64,000 bases of DNA from Desertifilum tharense IPPAS B-1220 (GTDB lineage: Bacteria; Cyanobacteriota; Cyanobacteriia; Cyanobacteriales; Desertifilaceae). Shown piece by piece: positions 56,166-64,000 of this stretch. The translations under genes and the position numbers were made by a program. The notes beneath the pieces were generated by a model. It did not search any database and was not told the origin of the DNA. It saw nothing but the letters and a program-made list of their open reading frames with translations. How positions within the stretch are numbered: the first letter of the stretch is position 1; every line of letters begins with the position of its first letter. The stretch covers positions 1-64,000 of the forward strand of contig NZ_MJGC01000041.1 in NCBI RefSeq assembly GCF_001746915.1. The letters run 5' to 3'.

Positions 56166-57265
56166 AATTCTGCATCGCCAAGAATTAAGCTATCTATAAT
56201 ATCTCCGCCGATAGATACTTCACTCAGTAATCGGATTAAAGTCGGCTCTAAATGACTTTTTCGATCGAGCAAGAACGTATTTTCACTAGAAAACTTTCTA
56301 ATAGCTTCTTCATTATGCGAAGTTGCTAAAATTTGACCGCTGCTCTTAAATGAACGACGCAGCGACATCATAAAATGTCCAACTTCTGATAAGGAAAGGT
56401 GATTGTCAGGCTCATCCCAGAAGCAAAAAAGCGGCCCGTAATATTTATTGGCAGCTAAGACAACTGCACAGAGAAAGAAGCATTTCTCTCCATCAGATAA
56501 GTCCTTAAAATCAACACTTAAACTGGCGTCATTTTTTTCAAACCTAACAATCATGCTCTTGGAATTTTTAGCAATTAATTCATTATAAATATCGCTAATA
56601 TCAGGCATAGCCGTTTGTAGATATTTATCGACTTCTTTATAGGCAGCAGGATAGCGACTGAGCAAGCCAGAAAACCATTCTCCAAAGTTGGAACCATCTC
56701 GTTTTGGTTCTAAAGTTTCACCGTTAGAGTCTCCCGTCATTAAGCTTGGAATGGGAGATAAGATAACCATGCGTGCAAGCCAAGTTCTGAAGATACGAAG
56801 CGGATCGGCTTCGGATTGCTCTTGAATAACTGGAAGAGCAATCAGATGCCAATCTACCAAAAATTGAGCTTCGCGACTTCGTGAACTCAGAGTAACTTGA
56901 GCTTCTTGTCTGGAAAAAATTGAGGCTCCTGCAACTAACAACTGCTCTTCACGTACTCGCAGTTCTCTAAAGCTTTCTGGCAATTCCAATGCAAGCACAT
57001 ATTTATAGACTTTCTCTTCGAGTAAGACTTCAATTTCAAATCGAATTGGGATATCAGATCGTCCGGGAGAAAAGTCTTTAGTTTGAATTAACTGCCCAAC
57101 TCTATTTTGTCCCCGACCAATCGTTTGAAGTAACTCTAATGCACTAGAAATTGTTGATTTCCCTACTCCATTCTTCCCAATCAGAAGTGCTGATGACATT
57201 CCTTTGAGAGATAGCTCAAAGTTTTCTAAACATCTAAAATTATGGACATATAATCTTTGAAGCAT
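56162..57265 (-). CDS. AAA/ABC-type ATPase (OLD/RecF-like), candidate defence gene
   Basis: The 367-residue ATPase opens with VHNFRCLENFELSL and Walker A IGKNGVGKST (residues 29-38), a pattern of AAA_15/AAA_21 ATPases. A long insert follows (70-230), then a signature-like DLSDGEKCFFL, Walker B LFCFWDEPDNHLS and H-loop LATSHNEEAI. Such ATPases sense or remodel DNA or protein and often control a TOPRIM nuclease partner in phage defence. Neither gene contains a GCGATCGC site and both are AT-richer than their neighbours, consistent with acquisition by transfer. Confidence 0.75.
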   Translation of the reverse strand: MLQRLYVHNFRCLENFELSLKGMSSALLIGKNGVGKSTISSALELLQTIGRGQNRVGQLIQTKDFSPGRSDIPIRFEIEVLLEEKVYKYVLALELPESFRELRVREEQLLVAGASIFSRQEAQVTLSSRSREAQFLVDWHLIALPVIQEQSEADPLRIFRTWLARMVILSPIPSLMTGDSNGETLEPKRDGSNFGEWFSGLLSRYPAAYKEVDKYLQTAMPDISDIYNELIAKNSKSMIVRFEKNDASLSVDFKDLSDGEKCFFLCAVVLAANKYYGPLFCFWDEPDNHLSLSEVGHFMMSLRRSFKSSGQILATSHNEEAIRKFSSENTFLLDRKSHLEPTLIRLLSEVSIGGDIIDSLILGDAEL

Positions 57266-57375
57266 GGAAAATAAACTCAGAGTCTGAGGTAATCAATCGA
57301 CTGCTAATTGTCAGTTTACCTAACTTGTGTATGCAATGAACGAGTTTCAGCAAATTTATAGGTTTTAGCCTAACA

Positions 57376-58086
57376 CTATTCGCTAACTTGTAACCTGGCT
57401 TTTCGTTGGGCGCGATAAGTAGGACTCATCCATTTTTCGAGGAAAGAAAAGACTTGAGAGGAGAGTAATGTCAAACAGAGATAAACCAGCGCTACGGCTG
57501 CGTAAATTTCAAAAGCACGGTAGTTACTAGCAACAATTAATTGACCGCGCCGAAATAACTCTTCGTAGCCGATAATGGCAACTAAACTGGTATCTTTGAG
57601 GAGTGTAATAAATTCATTTCCCAAAGGCGGTAACATCCGTTGTAGAGCTTGGGGGAAAATAACATAGCGCATGGTTTGGACTGGCCCTAAGCCTAAAGAT
57701 TGCGAGGCTTCCGATTGTCCTTTTTCGATGGATTGGATGCCACCGCGCACAATCTCAGAAATATAGGCCGCACTATTTAAAGTTAGGGCTAAAACCGCAG
57801 CAGGAAAACGGTCAAAGGTGAATTGCAAACCCAGTTCTCGCAATAGGGAAGGCAGCCCAAAATAGATCATGAAAATCTGAACGAGTAGGGGCGTTCCTCG
57901 GAAAAAGTCTACATACACTCGCATCAATAATTTTAGCGGGACTGGGCCATACAACCGACCAATAGCGACTAAAGACCCGCCAATCATCCCTAAAACGGTG
58001 CTGAAAGCGGTTAGCTGAAGGGTGACAATTGCTCCTAACAGCAGGTTAGGTAAGGCGTCGCGAATAACTTGCAGAGGTTCCCACAC
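57376..58086 (-). CDS. Polar amino acid ABC transporter permease
   Basis: The 236-residue HisM/GlnP-type permease begins ALPNLLLGAIVTLQLTAFSTVLG. It carries the family block VDFFRGTPLLVQIFMIYFGLP and the EAA loop EASQSLGLGPVQTMRYVIFPQAL. It lies 120 bp downstream of the binding-protein gene on the same strand. Amino-acid specificity is not readable. Confidence 0.9.
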   Translation of the reverse strand: MWEPLQVIRDALPNLLLGAIVTLQLTAFSTVLGMIGGSLVAIGRLYGPVPLKLLMRVYVDFFRGTPLLVQIFMIYFGLPSLLRELGLQFTFDRFPAAVLALTLNSAAYISEIVRGGIQSIEKGQSEASQSLGLGPVQTMRYVIFPQALQRMLPPLGNEFITLLKDTSLVAIIGYEELFRRGQLIVASNYRAFEIYAAVALVYLCLTLLSSQVFSFLEKWMSPTYRAQRKARLQVSE

Positions 58087-58206
58087 GATTTTATCTCGAT
58101 TAATAAATTAAGCTGAAAAAGTAGATTGCCGAAATTGACTCCAAAAACCCGATGCTGGCTGAGGTTGGGTTCAGCTTGGCGCGACTCAACCCAACTCAGG
58201 ATAGCG

Positions 58207-59019
58207 TTAGTTTGTGGGTGCAGTTTCCGGTAGAGTGGGCGGTTCTACCCCAAACCATTTCTGATAAATTTCAGCATAGGTGCCATTGTTTTTAATTTCG
58301 GTCAAGCCTTGATTCACCCGTTCGAGGTTGGGGGAGTTTCTGGGGAGGGCAATTCCATAGTATTCTTCTGTCACCAGTTGACCTACGACTTTTAAGCCTT
58401 GCAGGTTGCCGCTTTCAATGGCGTATAGGGTAACGGGGGCATCGTTAATAACGGCGTCTACATTCCCGTTGGCTAATTCTTGCAGGGCGAGGGGGGCGGA
58501 GTCAAAGGTGCTGATTGTTGCCCCTTCAAGGTTTTTGGCTTGGTTTGCGCCTGTGGTGCCAATTTGGACGGCGATGCGTCTATTTTTGAGGTCGTCAAAG
58601 CCTTGAATGTCAGTGTTGTTTTCGCGAACGGCGATCGCCAAACCTGCCTTAAAGTAAGGTCGGGAGAAATCAACGGTTTGCTGGCGTTGGGGGGTAATGG
58701 TCATCGCGCTGATGGCTGCATCCACTTGTCCGGCTTGTAAGGCGGGGACTATCCCATCAAAGGGGAGACTTTGAAATTGGATATTCAAGTCTGCGGCTTC
58801 GCCAATGGCGTTCATTAAGTCGATATCAAAGCCTTCAAGTTCGCCGCCCGCCCCCTGCGACTCAAAGGGAGGAAAGGCGGGTTCTGTAGCGACGGTGAGG
58901 GATTGTCCTCCGGCTTGTCCGGTTTGGGTTTGGTTCCCTCCGCAAGCTGTGACAATTGAAAGGGCGACTAAGCCGGGAACGAGACGGCGTACAAAGCGCG
59001 AACGAGTGAATCTCAGCAT
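58207..59019 (-). CDS. Polar amino acid ABC transporter substrate-binding lipoprotein
   Basis: The 270-residue protein has a lipoprotein signal (LSIVTACGG) and a SBP_bac_3 domain: VATEPAFPPFE, GFDIDLMNAIGEAA, DAAISAMTITPQRQQTVDFSRPY and IAVQIGTTGANQAK. It delivers glutamine-, arginine- or histidine-like amino acids to the permease. It is divergent from the ATPase gene, with the NtcA box between them. Confidence 0.92.
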   Translation of the reverse strand: MLRFTRSRFVRRLVPGLVALSIVTACGGNQTQTGQAGGQSLTVATEPAFPPFESQGAGGELEGFDIDLMNAIGEAADLNIQFQSLPFDGIVPALQAGQVDAAISAMTITPQRQQTVDFSRPYFKAGLAIAVRENNTDIQGFDDLKNRRIAVQIGTTGANQAKNLEGATISTFDSAPLALQELANGNVDAVINDAPVTLYAIESGNLQGLKVVGQLVTEEYYGIALPRNSPNLERVNQGLTEIKNNGTYAEIYQKWFGVEPPTLPETAPTN

Positions 59020-59120
59020 TTTTTATCAAGTTGCGATCAAATAAAAGGGATTTTGACAATCGGCAGTCAAGAAAAAACTACTCTGTTTTTTAGTGTGTCG
59101 GGAAATAAAGTTAACAAATT

Positions 59121-59163
59121 GTACCAACCAATACGATTTGACAAATTACCGCTAGGATAGTCT
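59121..59163 (+). promoter_or_regulatory. NtcA box and -10 element in the divergent amino-acid transporter promoter
   Basis: GTACCAACCAATAC (59121-59134) is a perfect GTA-N8-TAC. TAGTCT (59158-59163) fits the TAN3T -10 consensus 23 bp downstream, the spacing expected for NtcA-activated promoters, and points toward the ATPase gene. The box could also affect the divergent binding-protein gene. Confidence 0.65.
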
Positions 59164-59196
59164 TTTAGAGCAGCACAGGTTTACCCAACTTCGAGC

Positions 59197-59964
59197 ATGG
59201 AAGATTCCCGCCCTGCCATTATTTTTACAGATTTGCATAAAAGCTATGGCGAATTAGAGGTTCTGCGCGGCGTTAGCGGAACGATTCGCACTGGCGAGGT
59301 TGTCGCTGTGATTGGGTCATCTGGATGCGGTAAAAGTACGTTGCTGCGCTGTTTTAACCGTCTGGAAACGATTAATGGCGGTCAGTTAATTGTCAATAAT
59401 ATTGATTTATCGCGACCGAACTTGAAGACGCACCAGTTGCGGGAATTGCGATCGCAAGTCGGCATGGTGTTTCAGCAGTTTAACCTGTTTCCCCACCTCA
59501 GCGTCGTTGAAAATTTGATGCTAGCACCCCAGAAGGTGCAGAATAAATCCCGCCGCGAGAGTTTGCAACTAGCGCATCATTACCTAGAAAAGGTGGGTTT
59601 ATCCCAGAAGGCGAATGCGTACCCAGAACAATTATCGGGGGGACAAAAGCAGCGAGTGGCGATCGCCCGCAGCCTTTGCATGAGTCCCAAAATCCTCCTC
59701 TTTGACGAACCCACCAGCGCCCTCGATCCGGAATTAGTCGGGGAAGTGCTAATGGTAATGAAGCAGTTAGCCGAAGAAGGGATGACGATGGTGGTGGTGA
59801 CGCATGAAATGCAGTTTGCTAGGGAAGTGGCGCATCGGGTCATTTTCCTCAACCAGGGGTTAGTGGAAGAACAGGGAAATGCACGTCAGGTGTTGACGAA
59901 CCCTCAAAGCGATCGCTTGCGGGCCTTTTTATCGAGAATGAATTTAGTGTCTTCTGCCTCGTAA
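59197..59964 (+). CDS. Polar amino acid ABC transporter ATP-binding protein
   Basis: The 255-residue GlnQ/HisP-type ATPase has Walker [10 protein letters not shown], signature [15 protein letters not shown], Walker [14 protein letters not shown] and H-loop [11 protein letters not shown]. It is transcribed away from the matching binding protein and permease genes. It completes a three-component importer probably induced under nitrogen limitation. Confidence 0.92.
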   Translation: MEDSRPAIIFTDLHKSYGELEVLRGVSGTIRTGEVVAVIGSSGCGKSTLLRCFNRLETINGGQLIVNNIDLSRPNLKTHQLRELRSQVGMVFQQFNLFPHLSVVENLMLAPQKVQNKSRRESLQLAHHYLEKVGLSQKANAYPEQLSGGQKQRVAIARSLCMSPKILLFDEPTSALDPELVGEVLMVMKQLAEEGMTMVVVTHEMQFAREVAHRVIFLNQGLVEEQGNARQVLTNPQSDRLRAFLSRMNLVSSAS

Positions 59965-60411
59965 GCGCGATCATCGTAATTTTACTGAGATACTAATACA
60001 AGTTTTCCCTAAGAGAATGTACTGAGACGCAGATATAAACATGCAGGCGTCTCGCCTATACTCGCAGGATTATTCACTCTTTTTAATCCCAAATCTAGCT
60101 CAATCGCCTCTTAATTATTTTATACTTCGCGTCCTTTGGATCTCTGAATTGTCCTCAAATCAAGACTTTGGAGGTCACAAAAAATAAGTGGCAACTTTTT
60201 TAATGTGCGGTTATCCTGATGACGGATACTAAGGTCTGTAAATTTACTGAACTAGAATTTTTAGCTGCGATCGCCTTTTCAAGACAGACGTTGCTAGCAT
60301 TCCTTACCAGGATCTTTTCCTTTACTATCGGTTTTTACCCCAATCTCGTCAAACTCAGCCCCAAACGAAACAGACAGATGCAGCCCCCGCTACACCTGCC
60401 TCTCGTTAGCC
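59965..60411. other. Intergenic region, no gene supported
   Basis: This is 447 bp between the ATPase gene and the 3' end of purB, which converge. A plus-strand frame from 60219 runs antisense into purB and lacks family features. AT-rich at 60060-60220; no convincing terminator was identified. Confidence 0.45.
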
Positions 60412-61707
60412 TTAAATGCTTAAACGCTGGTAAATCTCGTCTAAGTGTTTTAAGTGATGCTGCGGATCGAAACATTGTTCGATCTCCTCTGGGGAAAGGT
60501 ATTGCGTCACTTGCGGATCTTGTTGGATCGAGGCTTGGAAATTGCCATTCGGTTGATTCCACGCAGTATGGGCGCATCCTTGCACCACGCGATAAGCCTC
60601 TTCGCGACTCATGCCTTTTTCCACCAGGGCGAGGAGAACTCGCTGGCTGAACACCACACCGCCGTAGAGGTTCATGTTCCGCTTCATGTTTTCGGGATAC
60701 ACCAGCAGATGCTTAATTAAATCGGCCGTTTCTACCAGCATAAAATGCATGAGAATGCAAGCATCCGGTAAAATCACCCGTTCAACGGAACTGTGAGAAA
60801 TATCGCGTTCGTGCCACAGGGCAACATTTTCTAGCGCAGCGACGGCATGGCCTCGAATCACCCGCGCCATCCCCGTTAGGCGTTCCGAGCGGATCGGGTT
60901 GCGCTTGTGCGGCATTGCAGAAGAGCCTTTTTGCCCCTTGGAAAAATACTCTTCCACTTCCAAAACATCCGTGCGTTGCAGGTTGCGGATCTCCACAGCA
61001 AAGCGTTCGATGGAGGCGGCGAGCAAAGCTAGGGTTTGGACAAACTCAGCATGGCGATCGCGCGAAACCACCTGAGTCGAGGCCGTATCCGGTTCTAACC
61101 CCAACTTGGCACAGGCGATCGCTTCCACTCTGGGGTCAATATTGGCATAGGTACCCACCGCGCCGGAGATTTTCCCCACTGCAATTTGCGAGTTAAGGCG
61201 ACAGAGGCGATCGCGATGGCGCAACACTTCAGCCAGCCAACCCGCCAGCTTAAAGCCAAAGGTAATCGGTTCGGCGTGGATGCCGTGCGATCGCCCAATC
61301 ATCACCGTATCGCGATGTTGCTGCGCTTGGTAGCGAATCGCTTGGATCAGTTGTTCGAGTTGTCCGAGCAACACGTCCAAACTCGCCACCATCTGAAGCG
61401 CCAAAGCCGTATCCAACACATCCGAACTGGTTAACCCCAAATGGATGTATCGACCTGCATCCCCCACATACTCATTCACATTCGTGAGAAAGGCAATCAT
61501 ATCGTGGCGAACTTCCGCTTCAATCTCTAGAACCCGTTTGGGGTCAAAGTTCGCCTTTGCCTTAATCTCTTCTACTGCGTCGGCGGGAATGTATCCCAAC
61601 TCCGCTTGCGCCTCGCAAACTGCAATCTCGACTTGCAGCCAAGTCTTGAGTTTATAGGCTTCTGTCCACAATTCGCCCATTTCGGGCAGAGTATAACGCT
61701 CTATCAA
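60412..61707 (-). CDS. purB: Adenylosuccinate lyase
   Basis: Splits SAICAR and adenylosuccinate. About 431 residues with the superfamily signature SSAMPHKRNPIRSE, the catalytic-His region RSHGIHAEPITFG and HLGLTSSDVLDTALA. The family starts at IERYTLPEMGELW; here the preceding codon is TTG (61707), which I take as the start. A GTG seven codons upstream (61728) is an alternative. It lies downstream of ccmK3-ccmK4 on the same strand, separated by a hairpin. Confidence 0.95.
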   Translation of the reverse strand: MIERYTLPEMGELWTEAYKLKTWLQVEIAVCEAQAELGYIPADAVEEIKAKANFDPKRVLEIEAEVRHDMIAFLTNVNEYVGDAGRYIHLGLTSSDVLDTALALQMVASLDVLLGQLEQLIQAIRYQAQQHRDTVMIGRSHGIHAEPITFGFKLAGWLAEVLRHRDRLCRLNSQIAVGKISGAVGTYANIDPRVEAIACAKLGLEPDTASTQVVSRDRHAEFVQTLALLAASIERFAVEIRNLQRTDVLEVEEYFSKGQKGSSAMPHKRNPIRSERLTGMARVIRGHAVAALENVALWHERDISHSSVERVILPDACILMHFMLVETADLIKHLLVYPENMKRNMNLYGGVVFSQRVLLALVEKGMSREEAYRVVQGCAHTAWNQPNGNFQASIQQDPQVTQYLSPEEIEQCFDPQHHLKHLDEIYQRLSI

Positions 61708-61747
61708 CGCTCGTGTCGCCGTATACAACCGTCATATTTTACCGATT

Positions 61748-61782
61748 TTTGCGGGAGAGATTTTGAAGATTTCTCCCGCAAA
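61748..61782 (-). terminator. Hairpin between ccmK4 and purB
   Basis: TTTGCGGGAGA (61748-61758) and TCTCCCGCAAA (61772-61782) form a perfect 11-bp stem immediately after the ccmK4 stop. On the minus strand the 3' flank is A-rich rather than T-rich. It may stabilise the ccmK mRNA rather than stop transcription. Confidence 0.55.
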
Positions 61783-61784
61783 TT

Positions 61785-62132
61785 CTAGGCCCCGCGTCCG
61801 GGAATGCGGAACTGTTCGACAGCTTCGCGGAAGGGTTCAACTTTTTCGCTAAAGGCAATGGGTAAAACGCATTCCACGTTTTCGTGGGGTCGCGGAATAA
61901 TTACCCAAGACTCTAAGGTTGCACCATAAGTCTTCTCTACCGCTGCAATTCCGGCATCCATTGCCGTTTTCACTTCCGAGACATCGCCCCGGATAATCAC
62001 GGTAAAGCGAGCGCTCCCGACCCGAATATAACCGACTAAAGTGACTCGACCGGCTTTGACCATTGCATCAGCAGCAGCCAGAATCCCCGGAAACCCCTTT
62101 GTTTCAATCGAGCCAACGGCAACTATGGACAT
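61785..62132 (-). CDS. ccmK4: Carboxysome shell protein CcmK4
   Basis: A single-BMC-domain shell hexamer. Start at 62132 (MSIVAVGSIETKGFPG) after an AGGAGAAAGGA ribosome site, giving 115 residues; an in-frame start 12 codons earlier is less likely. The pore-loop segment YIRVGSARFT and the stretch WVIIPRPHENVE match CcmK4. Cyanobacterial ccmK3-ccmK4 pairs lie apart from the main ccm operon and modulate shell permeability, and the arrangement here is the same. Confidence 0.93.
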   Translation of the reverse strand: MSIVAVGSIETKGFPGILAAADAMVKAGRVTLVGYIRVGSARFTVIIRGDVSEVKTAMDAGIAAVEKTYGATLESWVIIPRPHENVECVLPIAFSEKVEPFREAVEQFRIPGRGA

Positions 62133-62221
62133 TCCTTTCTCCTGATTAATTAAGCGTGAGAAACCCAAGCATTATTGTACGAGCCTTACTTCCCTTTTCA
62201 GCTATCTCAGCAGGAATGAAA

Positions 62222-62530
62222 TTAGGTTCTAAACGGTTCAACTTGTTCCGTATACTCAATCGGTAAAACCGCAACAATATTTTCTGGAGGGTTGGGCACA
62301 ATGTAATGGGTGACAACCTCTCCACCAAAGGTTTTTTCAGCGGCTTCAATTCCGGCTGCGATCGCGGGCTTCACTTCTGAGATGCTCCCGCGAATGGCAA
62401 TATAAAAGTGACCGCTCTCCGCAATATCGTAATAGACTAGCGTAACTCGTCCATTTTTAACGGCAGCATCTGCCGCCGCCAAGATAGCAGGAAACCCAAT
62501 GGTCTGAATCACGCCAACTGCTGCGGGCAT
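62222..62530 (-). CDS. ccmK3: Carboxysome shell protein CcmK3
   Basis: The 102-residue BMC protein begins MPAAVGVIQTIGFPAILAAA. It has the CcmK3-type pore region YYDIAESGHFYIAI instead of the KIGS-like loop of CcmK1/K2, and the conserved HYIVPNPPENI. CcmK3 is thought to form mixed hexamers with CcmK4 rather than homohexamers. It is the first gene of the two-gene operon. Confidence 0.93.
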   Translation of the reverse strand: MPAAVGVIQTIGFPAILAAADAAVKNGRVTLVYYDIAESGHFYIAIRGSISEVKPAIAAGIEAAEKTFGGEVVTHYIVPNPPENIVAVLPIEYTEQVEPFRT

Positions 62531-62619
62531 TGCCCACCTCCTAACATCTTGAAAGCTTGGGGAAACTTCCCTATTTTACGCAGCTTTGCTGGCCAAACCA
62601 ACAGGCGGTTTGGACAAGA

Positions 62620-62802
62620 CTAATCGAGATAACCCATCAGTTGGTCGGAATCTTCTACGGTTTGATTGCTAGCCACAGGTCTGTCGTTGGGTAAGCGGTA
62701 CGCTGGAGTAGAAGCGAGGGAGAGTCCTTGGTTGGGGTGGGTGGGAGAAGGTAAGGATTTGCGTTCGGGATTATTCGTCTGTTTTTGTTGCTGAGAAGCC
62801 AT
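62620..62802 (-). CDS. Small polar hypothetical protein
   Basis: About 60 residues from ATG 62802 (MASQQQKQ). It is disordered-looking and rich in Pro, Ser and Asn, with LPNDRPVASN and a closing LMGYLD. These resemble short (N/D)RP(V/I) motifs seen in cyanobacterial hypothetical proteins. The function is unknown. The position upstream of ccmK3 on the same strand may be coincidental. Confidence 0.55.
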   Translation of the reverse strand: MASQQQKQTNNPERKSLPSPTHPNQGLSLASTPAYRLPNDRPVASNQTVEDSDQLMGYLD

Positions 62803-62959
62803 TTTCCATCTCAATTGAGCTACTTTTAAAGTTTACTATAATCGGCGATCGCCCCCCCAAAAACCTTCATTTCTCTACATTCTGACCGATAATACTTCGT
62901 AATTCTGCTAATTAATTTTTCTAATCGGGTTGAAAATATTATGGAACTTTGGAGCGTTG

Positions 62960-62991
62960 GCGATTCGCGTAGCGCTCCCTTCGGGAATCGC
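62960..62991. repeat. Dispersed palindromic repeat (GCGATTC...GAATCGC)
   Basis: GCGATTC and GAATCGC flank a GCGTAGCGCTCCCTTCGG core, a motif familiar as a dispersed repeat in cyanobacterial genomes. It lies in non-coding DNA; overlapping frames on both strands are not genes. Confidence 0.6.
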
Positions 62992-63049
62992 ATTTGCATT
63001 CCTAGGAATTCGATGGGGGCGATTCGCCAAACGCACAGAACCGCATGGG

Positions 63050-63298
63050 TTAACAGAACTCGCTCTGATGCACGATCGCTTCCCCATAACCGGGAATCCA
63101 GACGACCCACTCGGTTGCAGACTGCTGGCACAACAAAAGCGCTTCATCGTCGCTGTAGTCGCTCAGGGGTTGCGTTAACTTCACCCACTGGTTAGGAGAG
63201 ACTTCGGGGCGTGCAGGGAATTGAGGCTGAAATAACCGCATTCCTCCAGAAAAGGATAAAGGCTTTAGGTCTGTAACGCGGTCTGCATAAAGTTTCAT
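63050..63298 (-). CDS. Small conserved-looking hypothetical protein
   Basis: The 82-residue protein has a compact C-terminal half (NQWVKLTQPLSDYSDDEALL, CQQSATEWVVWIPGYGEAIV) with the composition of a folded beta-rich domain. It starts at ATG 63298. Competing plus-strand frames in the interval are repeat-derived. The function is unknown. Confidence 0.6.
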   Translation of the reverse strand: MKLYADRVTDLKPLSFSGGMRLFQPQFPARPEVSPNQWVKLTQPLSDYSDDEALLLCQQSATEWVVWIPGYGEAIVHQSEFC

Positions 63299-63717
63299 CA
63301 GAGACGTTCCTCAACAACAACGGAGTACAAATGGACAAAAATAAAAATATTTCTGTAACAAAGACTACGGATTTTTGAGCGCCTGAGTCAAGAAACTGTT
63401 TGATAACTTCACAAAACAGTAGCAAACGATACTGAATTTTTGACAAAAGTTCTAACAGCGGGTAGAGGAATATGCAAGCCCGTTGGGATATCGCTGTAGC
63501 CATAACGCTGAAGACAAGCTGAAGGGTCTTTGACTCGCACTTGGCGATCGCCCCTCTAGTTCAAAAGAGGGGGAGAAAGAAAAAGAGTTTCCCCAAACCT
63601 TGTAGTGATTTTCTTGACGCGCTCAACCTAGCTTTATCAACAACGTCATTGACGTGGGAGAATAGCCACTGTAGAGAAATCTGAACCTCTAAAACTAATG
63701 GGGCGGCTGCCAACTCC
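63299..63717. other. Intergenic region, no gene supported
   Basis: A 103-codon minus-strand frame (63192-63503) is not credible. TTGACG at 63649-63654 could be a -35 element for the gene at the right edge, but the -10 match is poor. Confidence 0.4.
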
Positions 63718-64000
63718 ATGAATCGCATGAGCGAATCTTGTAAAAATTGTACCTTTCATCTCCGCGATCGCACAGGGAAAACGACCGATCTGTTTCGCAT
63801 TTTCTCTGAGAACTTTCTCAACCGTTACCTAGAAAAACCCCAATTTCCAGGGCGCATGACCCTCATTTTAAGCCTTCTTAAAAAACTTGATTCCCCAGAA
63901 CGAGTGGCGCTACGGGAAATTGCCGATCGATGGCGATCGCAATTTCAAAGATTTCTCAAAGATAGAGCAAAAGACGTGACTTTTACGGACGCGATCGGTC
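63718..64000 (+). CDS. Partial hypothetical gene running off the window
   Basis: The frame opens at ATG 63718 (or ATG 63727) and stays open for 94 codons to the window edge. It begins MNRMSESCKNCTF, with a CxxC pair, and continues as a helical, charged sequence including DLFRIFSENFLNRYLEKPQF and ALREIADRWRSQFQRFL. Codon use with GCGATCGC sites fits the host. No family is recognised. Confidence 0.6.
   Translation, partial: MNRMSESCKNCTFHLRDRTGKTTDLFRIFSENFLNRYLEKPQFPGRMTLILSLLKKLDSPERVALREIADRWRSQFQRFLKDRAKDVTFTDAIG

Noticed and set aside
60219..60650. 143-codon plus-strand frame antisense to purB
   Set aside because: Overlaps the well-supported purB 3' end by about 240 bp and has no protein-like pattern.
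62826..63195. Several overlapping frames on both strands near 62.9-63.2 kb
   Set aside because: They are created by the dispersed palindromic repeat and by antisense reading of the 63050-63298 gene.

Overview
The window is chromosomal DNA from a cyanobacterium. GCGATCGC (HIP1) palindromes occur throughout, and the genes include psb27, the carboxysome shell pair ccmK3-ccmK4, a CytM-like cytochrome c, cyanate uptake genes and two NtcA-type GTAN8TAC boxes. Many short dispersed repeats and several multi-domain histidine kinases suggest a filamentous, non-marine lineage. Genus cannot be fixed by eye, and no rRNA or tRNA gene was seen.

Layout. 0-5.3 kb (minus): pta lies 14 bp downstream of an unusual gene that fuses an APC-type permease to a PAS histidine kinase. 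5.7-9.6 kb (minus): cynA-cynB-cynD-cynS, a cyanate import and hydrolysis operon behind a perfect NtcA box. 9.8-15.2 kb: a small membrane protein, an ABC exporter, a CytM-like cytochrome and a cation/proton antiporter that runs into heptamer repeats. 15.4-20.2 kb: an AllA-like ureidoglycolate lyase divergent from a URC-type uracil catabolism cluster (GTP cyclohydrolase II-like Urc1, DUF1688 Urc4, upp). A DUF433/DUF5615 toxin-antitoxin pair sits at the urc4 start between 68-bp direct repeats. 20.3-23.3 kb: a 46-residue protein, DUF2358, an ArsA/Get3-like ATPase whose 3' end is copied in a 216-bp tandem duplication, and a DUF305 lipoprotein.

23.3-32.6 kb is the most unusual part. Decayed remnants are followed by seven tandem paralogous leucine-rich-variant (LRV) repeat proteins spaced 7-15 bp apart. 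The array leads directly into a MoxR-type AAA+ ATPase and a DUF2201 protein carrying both an HExxH motif and a VWA-like MIDAS. The paralogues share a constant N-terminal cap but differ in repeat number (10, 7, 6, 9, 5, 6, 4). They show a recent 931-bp near-identical duplication, a chimeric member and a frameshifted member. This looks like a diversifying repeat array served by a MoxR/VWA machine.

32.7-45.4 kb: DUF29, a 33-residue membrane peptide, a HerA-type ATPase, a GAF histidine kinase, an ABC1 kinase, a Yip1-like protein, a glycosyltransferase, a PAS/GAF histidine kinase and leuC. 45.7-49.7 kb: pstSCAB (minus). 50-55.5 kb: psb27, an adenosine-deaminase-like protein, purA, rplY/ctc and an aminoglycoside-phosphotransferase/P-loop kinase fusion. 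55.7-57.3 kb: an AAA ATPase plus TOPRIM-like pair without HIP1 sites, a candidate defence module. 57.4-60 kb: a polar amino-acid ABC transporter with an NtcA box. 60.4-64 kb: purB, ccmK4, ccmK3, two small conserved-looking proteins and a partial gene at the right edge.

Theme: much of the window concerns scavenging nitrogen (cyanate, uracil/ureido compounds, amino acids) and phosphate. Embedded in this are mobile or fast-evolving modules: the toxin-antitoxin pair, the LRV array and the AAA/TOPRIM pair.
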